Under the pieces are notes generated by a model. That model had not been told where the DNA came from, did no database searches, and saw only the letters and a program-made list of their open reading frames with translations. A DNA stretch of 8,012 nt from a bacterium (GTDB taxonomy: Bacteria; DRYD01; JALUEN01). How positions within the stretch are numbered: the first letter of the stretch is position 1; each line of letters opens with the position of its first letter. Below, piece after piece: positions 5,565 to 8,012 of this stretch. The translations under genes and the position numbers were made by a program. Location: the NCBI GenBank assembly GCA_027052755.1, contig JALUEN010000230.1:1-8012 (forward strand), written 5' to 3'.

Positions 5565-7103
5565 TTACTTACTCAATGGGGTAGTCTCCTTGTACTTAGG
5601 GAAGAGGATCTCCTTTCTGGAAACCCTGTAGATCTCAGGTCCTCTTCCTGGTGAAGCCAGAGCTATCTCTCTTAGGGCTTCAGGGGAAGTAACCTCAAAG
5701 CCTAAGAGCTGAAACACCTTTTCTGAGGTGGATGGGAGTATGTGGTAGAGCAAACCTGCAGCGACCCTAATGCTCTCCAGCAGCTCCCAGAGCGTAGCGC
5801 TTAACTCTTTCCTCTTATTCTGTTTATTAAGCTCCCATGGTTTCCTAGCTTCCACTAAAGCGTTAGCCCTATCCACTAACTCCATAACCTTAGATATCGC
5901 CATAGAGAACCTGAAGTTCTGAAACTCTCCTTCAAATCCTCTCACTGCCTCATCTGCTACCTCACCAAGGGTGTAATCACCTTCTCTATGAACCTCTCCC
6001 CCTAAGTACTTGATAGCCATCGCTATAGTTCTAGAAACCAGATTACCCCAGTCATCAGCTAGCTCGTTGTTATACCTGCTGATAAAGCTCTCCGGGCTAA
6101 CCTCCACATCCTGACCAAATGAGCCCTCCCTGAGCAAGTAGTACCTCAGCGCATCGGGAGGAAACCTATCAAGGATATCCCTGAGTGTCAGAGAGAAACC
6201 TCCCTTGGATTTAGATATCTTCTGACCTCCACTGACCAGCCAGCCGTGAGCCACTATTTTCTTAGGTAGCTCAACTCCTAATCCCATAAGCATAGCTGGC
6301 CATATAACAGCGTGGAATCTCAGGATATCTTTACCTATCAGATGTATATCAGCGGGCCAGTACTCAAGGTATCGTTTATCAGGGTATCCGATAGCGCTGA
6401 GGTAGTTAATGAGAGCATCAAACCAGACGTATATGACGTAGTTCCCTTCCTCAGGGAGTCTTATACCCCAGTCCACCTTCCTCCTAGTGATACAGAGGTC
6501 GTTCAATCCTCCCTTTATAAATGAGACGGTCTCGTTGTACCTACTCTCAGGGAAGATGCTCTCAGGGTGTTTCTCGTAGTATTTCAAGAGCTGATCTCCG
6601 AAAGCTGATAGCTTGAAGAAGTAGTTCTCTTCTTGGACCCACTGAAGGGGTCTCCTACACTCCGGGTTAGGACAAAGCTTGTCCTCTCCTACCTGAGAAG
6701 GTGGCCAGAAGGTCTCACAGTATATGCAGTACCAACCCTCGTAAACCCCTTTGTAGATGTAGCCTTTCTCCTTCAGGGTCTCAAAAACTTTAATCACAAC
6801 CCTCCTATGTCGCTCCTCTGTGGTCCTGATGAAGTCGTTATACTCTATCCTAAGGGATTTCCAGTACTCCTTAAACCTCTGAGCTAGCTCATCAACGTAC
6901 TCCTGAGGATCCCTTCCCAGCTCCCTAGCGGTCTTCGCCACCTTCAAGCTGTTCTCATCAGTTCCTGTGAGGAAGAAGACCTTTTCCCCACGAAGCTTAT
7001 AGTATCTAGCTATAGCGTCAGCTGTGATAGTGGTGTAAGCTGTACCTATATGAGGTTCAGCATTTGGGTAATATATAGGAGTGGTAATGTAAAACGCCTT
7101 CAC
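5565..7103 (-). CDS. metG: Methionyl-tRNA synthetase, short form without C-terminal tRNA-binding domain
   Basis: MetRS charges initiator and elongator tRNA-Met with methionine in the cytoplasm. The 512-residue protein has the class I catalytic domain (about 1-320) with ITTPIYYPNAEPHIGTAY (6-23), where the HIGH-type motif reads HIGT, and a zinc knuckle with Cys126, Cys129, Cys144 and Cys149. It also has VWFDA (226-230), the KMSKS-type loop KISKS (295-299), and the anticodon-binding helical domain (about 330-505). It ends soon after ILFPK (499-503) and lacks the EMAPII-like dimerisation/tRNA-binding domain found in many bacterial enzymes of 620-680 aa. Aquifex has the same short chain with a separate beta subunit. 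The GTDEHG motif reads GTDENS (46-51). The GTG start is supported by AAGGAGG 8 nt upstream. It begins 16 nt after the PTPS gene and ends 6 nt before the sugar transferase gene. Confidence 0.95.
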   Translation of the reverse strand: MKAFYITTPIYYPNAEPHIGTAYTTITADAIARYYKLRGEKVFFLTGTDENSLKVAKTARELGRDPQEYVDELAQRFKEYWKSLRIEYNDFIRTTEERHRRVVIKVFETLKEKGYIYKGVYEGWYCIYCETFWPPSQVGEDKLCPNPECRRPLQWVQEENYFFKLSAFGDQLLKYYEKHPESIFPESRYNETVSFIKGGLNDLCITRRKVDWGIRLPEEGNYVIYVWFDALINYLSAIGYPDKRYLEYWPADIHLIGKDILRFHAVIWPAMLMGLGVELPKKIVAHGWLVSGGQKISKSKGGFSLTLRDILDRFPPDALRYYLLREGSFGQDVEVSPESFISRYNNELADDWGNLVSRTIAMAIKYLGGEVHREGDYTLGEVADEAVRGFEGEFQNFRFSMAISKVMELVDRANALVEARKPWELNKQNKRKELSATLWELLESIRVAAGLLYHILPSTSEKVFQLLGFEVTSPEALREIALASPGRGPEIYRVSRKEILFPKYKETTPLSK

Positions 7104-7111
7104 CTTGGATC

Positions 7112-7118
7112 CCTCCTT
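7112..7118 (-). promoter_or_regulatory. Ribosome binding site supporting the GTG start of metG
   Basis: AAGGAGG begins two bases after the TGA that ends the PTPS-family gene and lies 8 nt before the GTG at 7103-7101. No ATG is available at a useful distance, so it settles the GTG start. Confidence 0.8.
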
Positions 7119-7119
7119 T

Positions 7120-7494
7120 TCAATCCTCGCTAACTATCTCAACCCATGAGTTAGAGGTCTCCCATATCTCCAGCTTAAATATCCTCATCCCTTTCTCTAG
7201 AAGTTCTCTCTCCCTCAAGAGATCCTCAATTCTCTCCCATAAGTAAATCCCGATCCTCTCAGCAGTAGGGTTCTCTAAAATCTCATTTAGATATCGGTGA
7301 TCAAGCTGGGAAGTAGCTTCTCTGAGGATATCTCTCAGGAGCCTGAAGTCAAGTACTAGTCCATCTTCTCCTAGAGGTCCCTCTATACCTAGCACTATTT
7401 TATAGTTGTGTCCGTGGAGCGGCTCACCAAGAACTGAGTGAGCTGAGCTGACCTCTAAAGTCCTATAAACCCTTATCTTTCTCACATGAGACAC
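7120..7494 (-). CDS. 6-pyruvoyl-tetrahydropterin synthase family protein (COG0720), Glu in place of catalytic Cys (PTPS-III-like)
   Basis: This 124-residue protein belongs to the PTPS/QueD family, zinc enzymes that act on dihydroneopterin triphosphate or dihydroneopterin. The zinc ligands are His19 (SSAH), His27 and His29 (LHGHNY). Other family marks are VLDFRLL (47-53), LDHRYLN (64-70) with the catalytic-relay His66, NPTAE (75-79), and the pterin-anchoring Glu112 in WETSN. QueD proteins have Cys in CxxxHGH; here the region reads GEPLHGH, so there is no Cys and Glu24 gives the ExxHGH pattern described for PTPS-III. PTPS-III proteins replace FolB (dihydroneopterin aldolase) in folate synthesis, so that role is more likely than queuosine synthesis. 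This is inference from one motif. The GTG start overlaps the stop of the response-regulator gene by 1 nt (TAGTG), with AAGGAGG 7 nt upstream. Confidence 0.86.
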   Translation of the reverse strand: MSHVRKIRVYRTLEVSSAHSVLGEPLHGHNYKIVLGIEGPLGEDGLVLDFRLLRDILREATSQLDHRYLNEILENPTAERIGIYLWERIEDLLRERELLEKGMRIFKLEIWETSNSWVEIVSED

Positions 7495-7508
7495 TAGTTA
7501 TCCTCCTT
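7494..7508 (-). promoter_or_regulatory. Ribosome binding site and stop-start overlap between response regulator and PTPS genes
   Basis: AAGGAGG (7508-7502) lies inside the last codons of the response regulator and 7 nt before the GTG start at 7494-7492. The response-regulator TAG (7496-7494) shares one base with that GTG. This arrangement fixes the GTG as the start and implies coupled translation of the two proteins. Confidence 0.82.
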
Positions 7509-7874
7509 CATAGCACTGTTAACCGCCATGATAACCTCTTGAAAGTCAAAGGGTTTCGTGATGTAATCGTACACACCTATATTAATAGCCTCCTCCAAGG
7601 TCTCCTTGAAGTCTGAGACCGTAAGCATGATAACCTTGACCTCGCCTAGTTTTCCCATTTCCTTCAGTTTCCTCAGGACCTGGAGGCCATCCATCTCAGG
7701 CATCATGTAATCAGTGATGATTAGGTCAACAGGTCTATCCTGGAGGATCTCAAGAGCTTCCCTTCCGTTTGAGGCAGTGAGCACCTCATATCCCTCTGCC
7801 TCAAGCACCCGCTTCAAGAGGTAGGTTATGCTCTCCTCGTCATCAACAACCATTATTCGCCCTCTAGAGCTCAT
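7494..7874 (-). CDS. Stand-alone response regulator receiver protein (CheY/Spo0F-like)
   Basis: This is a single-domain receiver of two-component signalling, phosphorylated by a histidine kinase that is not in the window. The 126 residues are one full receiver domain. The acidic pair is Asp11-Asp12 in VVDDE, the phosphoacceptor is Asp55 in ITDYMMPEMDG (53-63), the switch residues are Thr85 and Tyr104, and the conserved lysine is Lys107 in TKPFD. No DNA-binding or enzyme output domain follows, so it must act by protein contact or in a phosphorelay. The partner and process are unknown; the neighbouring enzymes give no clear hint. The start is the ATG at 7874-7872 with a G-rich site (AGGGGGA) about 9 nt upstream. 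A second ATG at 7853-7851 also has a good site but would cut off the first beta strand. It starts 14 nt after the preceding gene. Confidence 0.93.
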   Translation of the reverse strand: MSSRGRIMVVDDEESITYLLKRVLEAEGYEVLTASNGREALEILQDRPVDLIITDYMMPEMDGLQVLRKLKEMGKLGEVKVIMLTVSDFKETLEEAINIGVYDYITKPFDFQEVIMAVNSAMKEDN

Positions 7875-7888
7875 GGTCCCTAATCCCC

Positions 7889-8012
7889 CTAGGTAGATCT
7901 CCTAGAAGCTCTCGTTTTTATAGGTATAGTAGCCACGATAGCTAGCTCCCTTGAGTCTATCTTCTCAAAGGATATATCCATGTTATCTGGATCTATATCA
8001 ACGTACTTAGAG
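7889..8012 (-). CDS. C-terminal end of an unidentified protein (partial)
   Basis: An open minus-strand frame enters from the right edge (first whole codon 8011-8009) and ends with TAG at 7891-7889. It gives 40 residues that include YVDIDPDNMDISFEKI and RELAIVATIPIKT, and end in the basic tail RASRRST. It is very likely real: its stop lies 14 nt before the response regulator and overlaps that gene's ribosome binding site, and its codon use (AGG, ATA, CTA, GCT) matches the neighbours. The pattern of charged residues followed by a hydrophobic strand suits a folded enzyme rather than a membrane protein. A class II glutamine amidotransferase-like C-terminus crossed my mind for the VATIP strand, but this is too weak to call. 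Confidence 0.68.
   Translation of the reverse strand, partial: SKYVDIDPDNMDISFEKIDSRELAIVATIPIKTRASRRST

Noticed and set aside
6312..6887. Two plus-strand open frames of 70 and 84 codons opposite metG
   Set aside because: Both are antisense to conserved MetRS domains, including the zinc knuckle, and have no initiation signals or recognisable motifs.
7494..7853. Alternative internal start of the response regulator at the ATG 7853-7851
   Set aside because: It has a fair GAGGG site upstream, but would begin the protein at the eighth residue, inside the first beta strand of the receiver fold, leaving only one residue before VVDDE-type acidic pocket residues. The upstream ATG keeps the full domain.
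1..8012. CRISPR arrays, tRNA or rRNA genes, insertion sequences, phage or defence genes
   Set aside because: None were seen: no regularly spaced repeats, no cloverleaf-like sequences in the gaps, no transposase motifs or terminal repeats, and no defence-type protein families. Nearly all of the window is filled by intact genes of known families.

Overview
This window reads as a gene-dense chromosomal segment of a thermophilic or moderately thermophilic bacterium that probably fixes CO2 by the reductive TCA cycle. All genes lie on the minus strand, so they are transcribed from the high-coordinate end towards position 1. The organism guess rests on three things: a two-subunit ATP-citrate lyase (aclB, aclA), the key enzyme of the ATP-citrate-lyase type of that cycle; a short methionyl-tRNA synthetase without the C-terminal tRNA-binding domain, as in Aquifex; and codon use rich in AGG, ATA and CTA. 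An Aquificota-like or other deep-branching autotroph is plausible, but the sequence alone does not fix the phylum.

Region 1 (8012 down to 4243) is a tight run that looks like one operon: the C-terminal end of an unidentified protein, a stand-alone response-regulator receiver protein, a 6-pyruvoyl-tetrahydropterin-synthase-family enzyme (COG0720), methionyl-tRNA synthetase, a small-type membrane phosphoglycosyl transferase, and a PglD/NeuD-like sugar O/N-acetyltransferase. Gaps are 14, -1, 16, 6 and -4 nt, so several of these genes are probably translationally coupled. The last two form a plausible functional pair: one puts the first sugar phosphate on a polyprenyl phosphate carrier and the other acetylates an (amino)sugar nucleotide. 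The other genes in the run have no obvious common pathway.

Region 2 (4137 down to 170, after a 105-nt gap) is a second run: an endonuclease III-family base-excision repair glycosylase, then aclB and aclA. The stop codon of the repair gene lies against the strong ribosome binding site of aclB, so aclBA is probably co-transcribed with it. AclB (ATP-grasp plus citrate/CoA-binding part) and AclA (phosphohistidine plus citrate-synthase-like part) together match the single-chain animal ACLY in domain order, and the catalytic residues are intact in both.

Region 3 (169 down to 1) is an AT-rich intergenic stretch followed by what looks like the first 15 codons of another minus-strand gene running off the window.

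No rRNA, tRNA, CRISPR array, insertion sequence, prophage or recognisable defence locus was seen. The most useful oddities are a PTPS-family enzyme that carries Glu in place of the usual catalytic Cys (a PTPS-III-like signature that points to folate rather than queuosine synthesis), a MetRS with non-standard signature motifs, the orphan glycan-initiation pair in a metG operon, and the coupling of a DNA-repair gene to the carbon-fixation genes. I do not see a clearly undescribed system here.
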